In this document: positions 41,717 through 51,203 of the stretch, piece by piece
Numbering within the stretch: the first letter of the stretch is position 1
Layout: every line of letters begins with the position of its first letter
Source: Nioella sp965215655
GTDB taxonomy: Bacteria > Pseudomonadota > Alphaproteobacteria > Rhodobacterales > Rhodobacteraceae
Direction of reading: 5' to 3'
Assembly: GCF_965215655.1 (NCBI RefSeq)
Contig: NZ_OZ244111.1
Span: 186,001-250,000, forward strand
DNA length: 64,000 nucleotides
Notes under the pieces: generated by a model
The model's database searches: none
Told to the model about the DNA's origin: nothing
The model's input: the letters and a program-made list of their open reading frames with translations, nothing else
Made by a program: the position numbers and the translations under genes

Positions 41717-42484
41717 ATGGAGTCGCAACTTGAGTATCATACGGCGCTGGCCTGGCTGGAATGGCAGGTGGAGCTTGGCGCGGATGAGGCCATCGGGGAA
41801 AGCCCGGTGGACCGGTTTGCCGTGTCCGAGCCTCAGCCCGCCGTTGCCCCGGTTGCGTCCCCGGCGGTGAAGACCGAAGAGATTGATCCGGTGGTCGAGG
41901 CACGGCTGGCCGCCAAACGGGCCGACAGCCTGGAGGCCCTGCGCGCCGAGATGGAGGCCTTTGCCCATTGCGACCTGCGCCGGGGGGCGCGCAGCTTTGT
42001 CTTTTCCGATGGAAACCCGGCGGCGCGGCTGATGATCGTGGGCGAAGCGCCGGGGCGGGACGAGGATATTCAGGGCAAACCCTTTGTGGGCCGGGCGGGG
42101 CAGCTGCTCGACCGGATGTTCGACGCCATCGGCATGGGGCGGGATCATCCGGATGCCAATCAGGCGCTCTATATCACCAACATCCTGCCCTGGCGGCCGC
42201 CGCAGAACCGCGACCCGAGCCCTGCGGAAATGGCGATGATGCTGCCTTTCGTGACCCGGCATATCGAGCTGGCGGCGCCCGAGATCGTGGTGCTGATGGG
42301 CAATATCTCTTGCGACGGGCTGTTGGGGCGGCGCGGGATAACCCGGTTGCGGGGGCAGTGGCAGGAGGTGATGGGCCGTCCCGCCCTGCCCATGTTCCAC
42401 CCCGCCTATCTGTTGCGCCAACCCGCCAAGAAGCGCGAGGCCTGGGCGGATCTGCTGGCGTTGAAGGCGAGGTTGGTGCGGTGA
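41717..42484 (+). CDS. Uracil-DNA glycosylase superfamily protein (family-4-like, few cysteines)
   Basis: A 255-residue protein with a Pro/Ala-rich N-terminal extension (about 1-75) and a UDG fold. Motif 1 is GEAPGRDEDIQGKPFVGRAG; YITNILPWRPPQNR follows; the C-terminal motif is HPAYLLRQ. Family-4 enzymes usually hold a [4Fe-4S] cluster with four Cys, but only two cysteines occur here (in FAHCDLRR and ISCDGLLG), so a classic cluster is unlikely. It may be a divergent alphaproteobacterial glycosylase. It overlaps the phosphoesterase gene. Confidence 0.87.
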   Translation: MESQLEYHTALAWLEWQVELGADEAIGESPVDRFAVSEPQPAVAPVASPAVKTEEIDPVVEARLAAKRADSLEALRAEMEAFAHCDLRRGARSFVFSDGNPAARLMIVGEAPGRDEDIQGKPFVGRAGQLLDRMFDAIGMGRDHPDANQALYITNILPWRPPQNRDPSPAEMAMMLPFVTRHIELAAPEIVVLMGNISCDGLLGRRGITRLRGQWQEVMGRPALPMFHPAYLLRQPAKKREAWADLLALKARLVR

Positions 42485-43080
42485 AGATCCTAGCGTTTTC
42501 CGACCTGCATTTGGCCCGTAGTCGCGCTGCCGATCTGGTTGCGGCAAGTGCCGACGCCGATCTGGTGATCGGGGCCGGGGATTTCTGCAATATGCGGCAG
42601 GGGCTGGACGAGGCGATGGAGTTGTTGGCGGGGTTGCAGGCGCCGTTGGTGGCGGTTCCCGGCAATGCTGAAAGTGCCGATGAGTTGCGGGCGGCGGCGG
42701 GGCCGGGCGTGACCGTGCTGCATGGCGAGGGGTGCGAGATTGGCGGGCTCAACCTGTTCGGGCTGGGTTACGGGGTGCCGGTGACGCCCTTCGGATCCTG
42801 GTCCTGCGATCTGAGCGAGGCCTTCGCGGCGGAGCTGCTGGCAGGCTGTGATGCGGCTGACATTCTCATCACCCATTCGCCGCCCAAGGGTGTCGCGGAT
42901 CGGACCTCTGCCGGGCAGTCGGTGGGGTCCACGGCCATCCGCGCGGCGATAGAGCGCATCGGGCCCCGGCTGGCGCTTTGCGGACATATCCACGACAGTT
43001 GGGGGCAGGAGGGCCAAATCGGCGCGACGCGCGTCGTGAACCTCGGCCCGCGTGTGAACTGGTTTGAGGTCGACCCATGA
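42481..43080 (+). CDS. Metallophosphoesterase
   Basis: A 199-residue calcineurin-like phosphoesterase. Metal-binding motifs are FSDLHL, GAGDF, GNAES (usually GNHD/E), THSPPKG and CGHIHDSWG. It starts with GTG within the glycosylase stop. The GNAES variant loses the usual His after Asn. Substrate unknown; coupling to a DNA-repair-like gene and moaB is probably packing. Confidence 0.87.
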   Translation: MKILAFSDLHLARSRAADLVAASADADLVIGAGDFCNMRQGLDEAMELLAGLQAPLVAVPGNAESADELRAAAGPGVTVLHGEGCEIGGLNLFGLGYGVPVTPFGSWSCDLSEAFAAELLAGCDAADILITHSPPKGVADRTSAGQSVGSTAIRAAIERIGPRLALCGHIHDSWGQEGQIGATRVVNLGPRVNWFEVDP

Positions 43081-43619
43081 GCCGCATCGACGAGAGCAAG
43101 GATTTCATCCCGGTCCGCATCGCGGTGCTGGCCGTGTCCGATACGCGCAGTCTGGCCGAAGACAAATCCGGCGATGTGCTGGAGGCGCGGATCCGCGAGG
43201 CGGGGCATATGCTGGCCGACCGCAAGATCCTGCGTGATGAGCGGGCCGAGATCGCGGATCAGTTGCGTGCCTGGTGTGCGGACCCGGAGATCGACGTGGT
43301 GATTACCACCGGGGGGACCGGGCTGACGGGGCGCGATGTGACGGTCGAGGCACATCGCGATGTTTATGAGAAAGAGATCGAGGCCTTTGCCACGGTCTTT
43401 ACCATGGTGTCTTTCCAGAAGATCGGGACCAGTGCGGTGCAGAGCCGCGCGACCGGGGGCGTTGCCAATGGCACGTACCTCTTTGCGCTGCCCGGCAGCA
43501 GCGGCGCCTGCAAGGACGCCTGGGACGAAATCCTGCGCTGGCAGCTCGACTATCGGCACTTGCCCTGTAACTTTGTCGAGATTTTTCCGCGTCTGGACGA
43601 GCACAAGCGACGGAAATGA
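43077..43619 (+). CDS. moaB: Molybdenum cofactor biosynthesis protein B
   Basis: A 180-residue MoaB/MogA-type protein that adenylates molybdopterin. It shows VLAVSDTRSLAEDKSGD, TTGGTGLTGRDVTVEA and LPGSSGACKDAWDEIL. Length and motifs fit MoaB. It starts in the phosphoesterase stop (ATGA). moaD and moaE lie about 15 kb upstream in this window, so molybdenum-cofactor genes are dispersed. Confidence 0.93.
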   Translation: MSRIDESKDFIPVRIAVLAVSDTRSLAEDKSGDVLEARIREAGHMLADRKILRDERAEIADQLRAWCADPEIDVVITTGGTGLTGRDVTVEAHRDVYEKEIEAFATVFTMVSFQKIGTSAVQSRATGGVANGTYLFALPGSSGACKDAWDEILRWQLDYRHLPCNFVEIFPRLDEHKRRK

Positions 43620-43704
43620 CGCGGTTGTCCGTGTTACCTAATGCTTGGCGGTTTTGCGCCGCCGCTCTATCTAACTAGACAGGACGTCCATAAGGCCACG
43701 GCCC

Positions 43705-45171
43705 ATGCGCTTTTTTCGCCGCGCCCTCTCGGGGCTCTTTCTGATTTCGCTCACGCTCGGGCTGCTGGTCTGGGCTGGGTTCACGATTTACGCGTCCCTG
43801 CAGGCGCGCTGGGCCGAGGAAGGACGTCCCTCCATCGTGCGGGAACGCGTTTTTTCCGCTGAGGTCGTGACGCTCACCTTGCAGGATGCGACTCCGGTTT
43901 TGACTGCGTTCGGAGAGATCAACAGCCGCCGGACGCTGGAATTGCGGGCCCCGGCGGCGGGCACGGTTCTGGAACTGGCGGACGGGTTCGAGAATGGCGG
44001 CGAAGTGGCCGAGGGCGCGCTGTTGCTGCGCATCGACCCGGCCGAGGCGCAATCGGCGCTGGATGTGACCGCCACCGACCTGCGCGAAGCCGCGAACACG
44101 CTGGCCGAGGCGGAGGCCGCTGTGGAACTGGCGCGCGAAGATGTGGAAGCCGCTCGCACGCAGGCGGAACTGCGGGACCGGGCGCTGATCCGGCAACAAG
44201 ACCTGTTGGAACGCGGCGTGGGGTCTGCGGCCACCGTGGAAACGGCGGAACTGGCGGCGGCCAGCGCCCATCAGGCGGTGCTGTCACGGCGTCAGGCTCT
44301 GGCACAGGCCGAGGCGCAGCTTGATCAGGCGGGCACCGCGCTGGAGCGTCGCCGGATTGCCCTGGCCGAGGCGGAGCGGGTTCTGGCGGAAACCGAGCTG
44401 CGTGCGGAATTTGCGGGCGTACTGGCCGACGTAACGGTGGTTCAGGGCCGCTTGGTCAACCGCAACGAACAGGTGGCCACTCTGATCGACGCGCAGGCGC
44501 TGGAGGTGTCCTTCCGCGTCTCGACTGCGCAGTATGCCCGGCTGTTGGATGAGGACGGGCGACTGCCGCGCGCCGACGTCACCGTGGTGCTGGATGTACT
44601 GGGCATAGATGTGACCGCCCCCGCCCGCCTGACCCGCGAAAGCGGCGCGGTGGAGGAAGGCCAGTCGGGCCGCTTGCTGTTTGCCGAGCTGCTGGAAACG
44701 CGAGGCTTTCGGGCCGGGGATTTTGTGACCGTTCGGTTGCATGAACCCGAGTTGCAACAGGTTGCCATCCTGCCCGCCACGGCATTGGATGCCGAGGGGC
44801 GGTTGCTGGTTCTGGGTGAGGAAGATCGTCTTGAGGAAATGCAGGTCACCCTGCTGCGTCGTCAGGGCGACAATGTCATCATCCGTGCCCCGCCGCATCT
44901 GGAAGGAGTTGAGGTGGTCAGTGCCCGCTCGCCTTCGCTCGGGGCCGGTATCCGGGTCAACCCGCTGCGTCCGGCTCAGGACGGGGCGGAGGCCCCGGCG
45001 GAACCCGATACCATCGCATTGGACCCTGAACGCCGCGCACGGCTGATCGCCTTTGTCGAGGGCAACGGCTTCATCCCCGCCGACGTCAAGGAACGGATGC
45101 TGCGCCAGTTGCGAGAGGATGAGGTGCCGCTGCGCATGGTCAACCGTCTTGAAAGCCGGATGGACGGATGA
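43705..45171 (+). CDS. RND efflux periplasmic adaptor (HlyD/MFP family)
   Basis: A 488-residue adaptor, longer than many. An N-terminal membrane anchor (about 8-30) is followed by a lipoyl-like half motif (ELRAPAAGTVLELADGFENG), a long alpha-hairpin (about 110-230, Ala/Glu/Arg-rich), a beta-barrel domain (EFAGVLADVTVVQGRLVN) and a C-terminal extension ending DEVPLRMVNRLESRMDG. It links the inner-membrane RND pump to an outer-membrane channel not encoded here. It overlaps the pump gene by 4 bases. Confidence 0.92.
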   Translation: MRFFRRALSGLFLISLTLGLLVWAGFTIYASLQARWAEEGRPSIVRERVFSAEVVTLTLQDATPVLTAFGEINSRRTLELRAPAAGTVLELADGFENGGEVAEGALLLRIDPAEAQSALDVTATDLREAANTLAEAEAAVELAREDVEAARTQAELRDRALIRQQDLLERGVGSAATVETAELAAASAHQAVLSRRQALAQAEAQLDQAGTALERRRIALAEAERVLAETELRAEFAGVLADVTVVQGRLVNRNEQVATLIDAQALEVSFRVSTAQYARLLDEDGRLPRADVTVVLDVLGIDVTAPARLTRESGAVEEGQSGRLLFAELLETRGFRAGDFVTVRLHEPELQQVAILPATALDAEGRLLVLGEEDRLEEMQVTLLRRQGDNVIIRAPPHLEGVEVVSARSPSLGAGIRVNPLRPAQDGAEAPAEPDTIALDPERRARLIAFVEGNGFIPADVKERMLRQLREDEVPLRMVNRLESRMDG

Positions 45172-48100
45172 GACGGCTGCCAGATAGCGCCGGAGGCATC
45201 CTCTCCTATTTCACGCGCCACGCGACGGCGGCGAACCTTTTGCTGGTGGTTCTGATCGTCGTCGGGCTGGCGGTGTTCCCGCGCATGCGGGCTCAGTTCT
45301 TCCCCGATGTTGTGGTCGACAATGTCAGCGTCTCCGTCACCTGGGACGGGGCCGGGGCCGAGGATGTGGACCAGGCCATTGTCGCGGTGCTGGAACCGGT
45401 GCTGCTGGCCGTCGAGGGTGTCACGGAAAGCAGCGCCACCAGCCGCGAGGGGCGGGCAAGTATCCGGCTGGAATTCGAACCCAGTTGGGACATGGGCCGC
45501 GCCGCCGATGACGTGCAGGTCGCGGTCGACAGCGTGTCGACCCTGCCGGAGGATGCCGAGGATCCAGTCGTTCGGCGCGGGGTCTGGCGTGACCGGGTGA
45601 CCGATGTGGTGATCTCCGGCCCCGTCGGTGTCGACCAACTGGGGCGCTTTGCCGATGAATTCGTGGCGCGGCTGTTTGACCAAGGGGTCACGCGCACGAC
45701 GATCCGGGGCGTGGCCGCGCCCGAGATCGTGGTCGAGGTGCCCTCTGCCGAGCTGATCCGCAATGACATTTCCATGGCCGAGATTGCCGCCGCCATCGAG
45801 GCGGAGGTCGATACCTCGCCCGCAGGCGACGTGACCGGGGCGAATGCCCGTGTGCGGACGGGTGTTGCGCGGCGCTCGGCGGTCGATATCGCGGGGATCG
45901 TCCTGCGATACAACGACGACGGCTCGGCCCTGACCATCGGCGATGTTGCGACTGTAACCGAAGAAGGCATCGACCGGGAACGCGCCTATTTCGTGGGGGA
46001 TAATTCGGCGATTTCCATTCGTGTGGACCGGTCCGACCGGGGCGATGCCATCGGCATCCAGCGCACCGTGGAAGAGGTCGCCGCCGAGATGGAGTTGACG
46101 CTGCCAGCAGGTGTCGAAGTCCAGCTTATCCGCACCCGCGCCGAGGCCATTACCGGGCGCCTGAATATCCTGATGGATAACGGGTTGATGGGTCTGGGCC
46201 TGGTCGTGGCGCTGCTGTTCCTGTTCCTCAATGCGCGCACCGCCTTCTGGGTGGCGGCGGGCATTCCCGTGGCGATGCTGTCGGCGATCACGCTGATGTA
46301 TATCGCCGGGCTGACGATCAACATGATCTCGCTTTTCGCGCTGATCATCACGCTTGGAATCGTGGTGGATGACGCCATCGTGGTCGGTGAACATGCCGAT
46401 TTCCGTGTGCGGCGGTTGGGGGAAACCCCGGTTCAGGCGGCTGAAAACGCCGCCCGCCGCATGGCTGCGCCGGTGTTTTCGGCCACTGTAACCACGGTGC
46501 TGGCCTTTGCCGGGCTGGTCGCCATCGGGGGCCGGTTTGGCGAACTGATCGCCGATATCCCCTTTACCGTTATTGCGGTGCTGATCGCGAGCCTTGTGGA
46601 ATGCTTCCTGATCCTGCCCAATCACATGGCCCATGCGCTGGCCCATTCCGGCAAGCAGCACTGGTATGACTGGCCAAGCCGGGTGGTGAACCGGGGTTTT
46701 GGCTGGTTCCGCGATACACTCTTCCGCCCGTTGATGCGGCTGGTGATCTGGTCGCGGTACCCGGTGTTGGCGGGGGTGATCCTGATCCTGGCCAGTCAGG
46801 TCGCGGTGTTCATCCGGGGGGATGTGACCTGGCGGTTCTTCAACGCGCCGGAACAATCCTCGGTCTCTGGCAATTTCGCCATGCTGGAAGGCGCAAGCCG
46901 CGATGACAGCCTTGAGATGATGCGCGAGATGCAGCGCGCCACGGCGGCCGTCGCGGCCCGGTATGAGGAAGAATACGGGCTGAGCCCCCTGACCTTCGTG
47001 CTGGCCGAGATCGGCGGCACAACGGGGCGCGGTCTGGCCGTCGCGGACAACAAGGATGCCGATCTGCTGGGCTCTATCGCCATCGAGCTGATCGACGCCG
47101 ACCTGCGGCCCTATTCCAGCTTTCAGTTCGTGGCCGATCTGCAGGATGAGGTGCGCCAGCACCCGCTGGCCGAAGCGGTCAGTTTCCGCGGGTGGCGCGG
47201 GGGGCCGGGGGGCGATGCGCTGGATATCCAGCTCTTTGGGGCCGAGGCGGAGGTTCTGAAATCCGCTGCCATGGCGATCCAGACCGCGCTGGCCGCCTAC
47301 CCGGAAGTCTCGGGGCTGGAGGATACGCTGGCCTATGACCGCGAGGAGCTGATCCTCGAACTGACCCCGCAGGGGCAGGCGCTGGGCTTTGATATCGGGT
47401 CGCTTGGCAGGGTTCTGCGCAACCGTCTGAACGGGGTCGAGGCCGCGACCTTCCCCTCGGGCGTGCGCACCGCGTCGATCCGGGTGGAACTGCCCGAGGA
47501 TGAGTTGACCGCCGATTTCCTCGACCGGACCCTGCTGCGCACGGCGACGGGGGAATATGTGCCGCTGGCCGATCTGGTGTCCGTCACGTCGCGGATCGGC
47601 TTTTCCACCATCGAGCGGGAAAACGGGCTGCGACTGGTCTCGGTCACCGGTGATCTGTCAGAGGATGACCCGGCCCGCGCCGAACAGGTGATGGAGGAAC
47701 TGCGAGAGGTGATCCTTCCGCAGATCGAGGCCGATTACGGCGTCGGGTACCGGCTGGCCGGGCTGGCAGAGCAGGAAAACGATTTCCTGAATGACGCGAT
47801 GCTGGGGTTTGGTCTGTGCCTTGTGGGGATCTATCTGGTGCTGGCCTGGATCTTCGCCAGCTGGACACGGCCCATCGTGGTGATGGCGATCATCCCCTTC
47901 GGGCTGGTCGGCACGATCTATGGCCACGCTGCGTGGGACGTGCCCCTGAGCATGTTTACCGTGGTGGGGCTGATCGGCATGACCGGGATCATCATCAACG
48001 ATTCCATCGTGCTAATCACCACGGTCGATGATTACGCCCGCGACCGGGGTCTGGGGCCCGCGATTGTCGATGCGGTGGCAGACCGGTTGCGCCCGGTGCT

Positions 48101-48566
48101 GCTGACCACACTGACGACGGTTCTGGGTTTGGCACCGCTGCTCTATGAACGCTCCGCCGATGCGCAGTTCCTGAAACCCACGGTGATCACGCTGGTCTAC
48201 GGGCTAGGCTTCGGTCTCTTCATTGTGCTGCTGGTGGTGCCGTCGATCCTGGCCATGCAACAGGACGTGGCACGGCAGATGCAGGCGCTGCGCCGGGGGC
48301 TAAGAACGGCGGCGCGCGCGCCGGCTCTGGCGGCGGCGGTGGGGCTGGCGGTTCTCGCGGTTGCCGGGGTTTTTGCCGCGACGCTTGGGGCGTTTGTGGC
48401 CACGGGTCAGGTCTGGGCGCCGCTGGCGGGCCTTGTTCCGATGGAAGGCGCGCGGGATGCGTTCCTTGCCTTCGTCGCCATGACAGCGGGGCTTTGCCTT
48501 ACCTTCTGGCTGGTCGGACTTCTGGTTGCAGGCCTGACCGCATTTTTGCGTCGGCAAAGCGCCTGA
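45168..48566 (+). CDS. RND efflux transporter (HAE1/AcrB-like) with C-terminal membrane extension
   Basis: A 1132-residue RND pump. It has 12 canonical helices in two repeats and two large periplasmic domains. Proton-relay aspartates lie in TM4 (GIVVDDAIVVGEHADFRVRR). GMTGIIINDSIVLITTVDDY marks the second repeat, and the final RND helix ends near IVLLVVPSILAMQ. About 90 residues follow that typical pumps lack, with two further hydrophobic helices (AVGLAVLAVAGVFAATLGAF; FVAMTAGLCLTFWLVGLLVA). Substrate unknown. It is encoded directly after its adaptor. Confidence 0.93.
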   Translation: MRRLPDSAGGILSYFTRHATAANLLLVVLIVVGLAVFPRMRAQFFPDVVVDNVSVSVTWDGAGAEDVDQAIVAVLEPVLLAVEGVTESSATSREGRASIRLEFEPSWDMGRAADDVQVAVDSVSTLPEDAEDPVVRRGVWRDRVTDVVISGPVGVDQLGRFADEFVARLFDQGVTRTTIRGVAAPEIVVEVPSAELIRNDISMAEIAAAIEAEVDTSPAGDVTGANARVRTGVARRSAVDIAGIVLRYNDDGSALTIGDVATVTEEGIDRERAYFVGDNSAISIRVDRSDRGDAIGIQRTVEEVAAEMELTLPAGVEVQLIRTRAEAITGRLNILMDNGLMGLGLVVALLFLFLNARTAFWVAAGIPVAMLSAITLMYIAGLTINMISLFALIITLGIVVDDAIVVGEHADFRVRRLGETPVQAAENAARRMAAPVFSATVTTVLAFAGLVAIGGRFGELIADIPFTVIAVLIASLVECFLILPNHMAHALAHSGKQHWYDWPSRVVNRGFGWFRDTLFRPLMRLVIWSRYPVLAGVILILASQVAVFIRGDVTWRFFNAPEQSSVSGNFAMLEGASRDDSLEMMREMQRATAAVAARYEEEYGLSPLTFVLAEIGGTTGRGLAVADNKDADLLGSIAIELIDADLRPYSSFQFVADLQDEVRQHPLAEAVSFRGWRGGPGGDALDIQLFGAEAEVLKSAAMAIQTALAAYPEVSGLEDTLAYDREELILELTPQGQALGFDIGSLGRVLRNRLNGVEAATFPSGVRTASIRVELPEDELTADFLDRTLLRTATGEYVPLADLVSVTSRIGFSTIERENGLRLVSVTGDLSEDDPARAEQVMEELREVILPQIEADYGVGYRLAGLAEQENDFLNDAMLGFGLCLVGIYLVLAWIFASWTRPIVVMAIIPFGLVGTIYGHAAWDVPLSMFTVVGLIGMTGIIINDSIVLITTVDDYARDRGLGPAIVDAVADRLRPVLLTTLTTVLGLAPLLYERSADAQFLKPTVITLVYGLGFGLFIVLLVVPSILAMQQDVARQMQALRRGLRTAARAPALAAAVGLAVLAVAGVFAATLGAFVATGQVWAPLAGLVPMEGARDAFLAFVAMTAGLCLTFWLVGLLVAGLTAFLRRQSA

Positions 48567-48732
48567 CCCGTGAAGCCGGTTCTATTGGCGCTGACACGTC
48601 ACGCGCACAGTCCATGGCAGAGTCTTTGGGACAGCTGGTAGGGGATAGTGATCTTACTTGACTCAGATCATTAACCTTGGCCAGCAATTGCGGCACGTCT
48701 GTAGCTGAAAATCCATTCTGGAGGCTGCGAAC

Positions 48733-49653
48733 ATGGCGACACTGGCGACATATCCGATTTACTATTTCATTGGTGGAAGCTCGACCACGCCGGACTCATA
48801 CCTTCCCACCTATGTCTATGGCCCGGACACCGGACCCACGACGCTTGAGGATGATCACGACGGAACCGACGATGGGCTGATCACGGTGGGAGACCAACTC
48901 AGCTGGTCACGCGACACACTGGGAAGCGGTTCCAAGATAACAACGCTCTATGGATTTGCCGCGAATGGTGATCCCATCATCGAAGTCTATAATGCGACTT
49001 TTGGCAGCTATAGCTATTATCAGCTCTCCAGCGACCCCAATCTTCAAGGCAACACGCTTTCGATTACGCAGTCTGGCACCTATCAGATGTGTTTCACGGC
49101 GGGTACAAAGATCGAGGTGGCGGGCGGAGAAGTTCCTGTTGAAACCCTGTGCATTGGTGATCGCATCGTAACGACGGCTGGTCGCACCGCTCCCGTCAAA
49201 TGGATCGGGCGTCAGACCGTCGCCACCCGCTTCGGTCCCGCAGACCGGCTGATGCCGGTGCGGTTTGCTGCGGGGTCTCTGGGTGAGGGCGTGCCCCATA
49301 GCGACCTGACCGTCACCGCCGACCATGGCATGCTGGTGGATGGGGTGATCTGTCATGCGGGGGCGCTGGTGAACGGGACAACGATCACACGGGTTCCGCT
49401 GGCTGAGATGGGCGAGAGCTACACCGTCTTTCACATCGAAACCGAGGCGCATGAGATCATCCTCGCCAACGGTGCTCCCGCCGAGACATTTATCGACAAT
49501 GTCAGCCGCCGGGTCTTCGACAATTTCGCCGAGTTCGAGGCGCTTTATGGCGATGTGCCCGAGATGGAAGAACTGCCTTACCCCCGTGCCATGAGCGCGC
49601 GGCAGGTGCCGGCTTGGATTCGGCGCGCCTTGTCCGCGCGAAGAGTCGCGTGA
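48733..49653 (+). CDS. Hint domain-containing protein, paralogue 1
   Basis: A 306-residue protein. The N-terminal part (1-118) is a variable, Tyr/Thr/Gly-rich region. From Cys120 (QMCFTAGTKIEV) begins a Hint (hedgehog/intein-type) domain: VETLCIGDRIVT, PVKWIGRQTV, VTADHGMLVDG (TxxH block) and HEIILANGAPAETF. This Hint class is frequent in Rhodobacteraceae and may process the precursor or attach it elsewhere. No signal peptide is evident. Its C-terminal half is almost the same as that of the following gene. Confidence 0.85.
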   Translation: MATLATYPIYYFIGGSSTTPDSYLPTYVYGPDTGPTTLEDDHDGTDDGLITVGDQLSWSRDTLGSGSKITTLYGFAANGDPIIEVYNATFGSYSYYQLSSDPNLQGNTLSITQSGTYQMCFTAGTKIEVAGGEVPVETLCIGDRIVTTAGRTAPVKWIGRQTVATRFGPADRLMPVRFAAGSLGEGVPHSDLTVTADHGMLVDGVICHAGALVNGTTITRVPLAEMGESYTVFHIETEAHEIILANGAPAETFIDNVSRRVFDNFAEFEALYGDVPEMEELPYPRAMSARQVPAWIRRALSARRVA

Positions 49654-49874
49654 CACAGCGCCTGAATGCACTGCCAATCAACTATTGACAGGCGATTTCA
49701 GGGGGTTAGGGTTCGGCCCGTGGGGGACGGTTGTTTTTGACCGCTTCATTAGCTCGGTATCAGCGTTTTTGTTGAGGCCTTTTTGATCCAGTGACCCGGT
49801 GTGACGGGCATCGGCCGGAGATCGCGTGGCTTGAAGCGCCCCCGCGCGACTGTTGAGTATTAACCGGGGGCACC

Positions 49875-51155
49875 ATGCCGACATTCATAAGCGGATTCGA
49901 CGGTATCATTCGCCTCTACGGCACCTCGGATGATGGCACCGCGCTGTCCTGGACATCCACTCAGTCCCAGACCGGAAACTTCAATAACACCGTGACCGAT
50001 ACCAATGACGATGGTGACCTCGATATCGGGCTCGACCATGTCGTGAACCAGCTCTACACCTTCTCCGGTTACTACTACACGGATCAGAATGGGATACAGC
50101 ATCCGATCTTTGAGCGGGCTTACAACATCCCGTCCGTTGCGCCGCACATCATCGTCTACAGGACGTCAGAAGGGGACCTGGCCGCCGAATTCCCAAGTTC
50201 GGGCGCGATTACGGACTACACGGACAACCTCCCGTTCGGAACCGGGTATCACGACTACACGCACGTCAACAGGTTGGCCGCAACGGATAGCGGCTCGGAG
50301 CTGACGTGGACGTCAATTCTGACGTTCAACAACCCACAAACCGTGGTGGATCAACGCAATGACGGCAATCTCGATATCGGGGTCGACACCGTCGATGGCA
50401 CCGATTGGGTGTTCAGCGGCTACTACTACACGCATTCGGACGGCAGCGAGCATCCGATCTTCTATTCTGCCGCCGATGGCTATTACTACATCCCCAACAA
50501 CCGGGCTGAAACCGAACTGCCGAATGAAATGCCGCAGTCCGGATCGACCACGAATTATTCAGACAATTTCGAACCCAATGGTGTGCCGCTCTGCTTTGCC
50601 GCCGGTAGCCTGATCGCGACGCCAGCGGGCGAGGTCGCGGTGGAGCGTCTGCGGATCGGTGACACGGTCCTGACCGCCGAGGGCTGCACCGTGCCGGTCA
50701 AATGGATCGGCCGCCAGACGGTGATGACCCGTTTCGGCCCCGCTGAACGGCTGATGCCGGTGCGCTTTGCTGCCGGGTCTCTGGGTGCGGGCCTGCCGAA
50801 TGCTGACCTAACCGTGACGGCGGATCACGGGATGTTGGTGGACGGTGTGATCTGTCATGCGGGCGCGCTGGTGAATGGCACGACCATCGCGCGGGTTCCA
50901 CTGGCCGAGATGGGGGAGAGCTACACGGTCTATCACATCGAGACCGAAGATCACGAAATCATCCTCGCCAATGGCGCGCCCGCCGAGACCTTCATCGACA
51001 ATGTGTCCCGTCGGGTCTTTGACAACTTCGACGAGTTCGAAGCGCTCTATGGCGACGTGCCGGAGATGGAAGAACTGCCTTATCCGCGTGCCATGAGCGC
51101 GCGGCAGGTGCCGGGGCGGATTGTCTCAAAGCTGGCCGGAAAGGCTGTGGCCTAG
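49875..51155 (+). CDS. Hint domain-containing protein, paralogue 2, with internal repeat
   Basis: A 426-residue protein. Residues about 24-85 and 143-206 form an internal duplication, each with LSWTS/LTWTS, a DGDLDIG/DGNLDIG segment and FSGYYYT...HPIF. The Hint domain begins at Cys240 (LCFAAGSLIATP) and continues VKWIGRQTVMTRFGPAERLM, VTADHGMLVDG and HEIILANGAPAETF to the end. The C-terminal 185 residues are nearly identical to paralogue 1, while the N-terminal parts differ. The 221-base gap before it holds no gene I can see. Confidence 0.85.
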   Translation: MPTFISGFDGIIRLYGTSDDGTALSWTSTQSQTGNFNNTVTDTNDDGDLDIGLDHVVNQLYTFSGYYYTDQNGIQHPIFERAYNIPSVAPHIIVYRTSEGDLAAEFPSSGAITDYTDNLPFGTGYHDYTHVNRLAATDSGSELTWTSILTFNNPQTVVDQRNDGNLDIGVDTVDGTDWVFSGYYYTHSDGSEHPIFYSAADGYYYIPNNRAETELPNEMPQSGSTTNYSDNFEPNGVPLCFAAGSLIATPAGEVAVERLRIGDTVLTAEGCTVPVKWIGRQTVMTRFGPAERLMPVRFAAGSLGAGLPNADLTVTADHGMLVDGVICHAGALVNGTTIARVPLAEMGESYTVYHIETEDHEIILANGAPAETFIDNVSRRVFDNFDEFEALYGDVPEMEELPYPRAMSARQVPGRIVSKLAGKAVA

Positions 51156-51170
51156 ATAGAGGTTCTGAAT

Positions 51171-51203
51171 ACCGGCTGACCGGGGTTATCCCTGACAGCC
51201 GGT
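51171..51203. terminator. Hairpin between convergent genes
   Basis: ACCGGCTG (51171-51178) pairs with CAGCCGGT (51196-51203) around an inner GGG/CCC. It sits at the meeting point of the Hint gene and the DsbD-like gene, overlapping the latter's last codons. It could terminate from both sides; T-runs are weak. Confidence 0.4.

Noticed and set aside
44976..47162. A 728-codon open frame on the minus strand
   Set aside because: It lies wholly antisense to the RND adaptor and pump genes, has a His/Arg/Gly-rich composition typical of antisense frames in GC-rich DNA, and shows no known motif.
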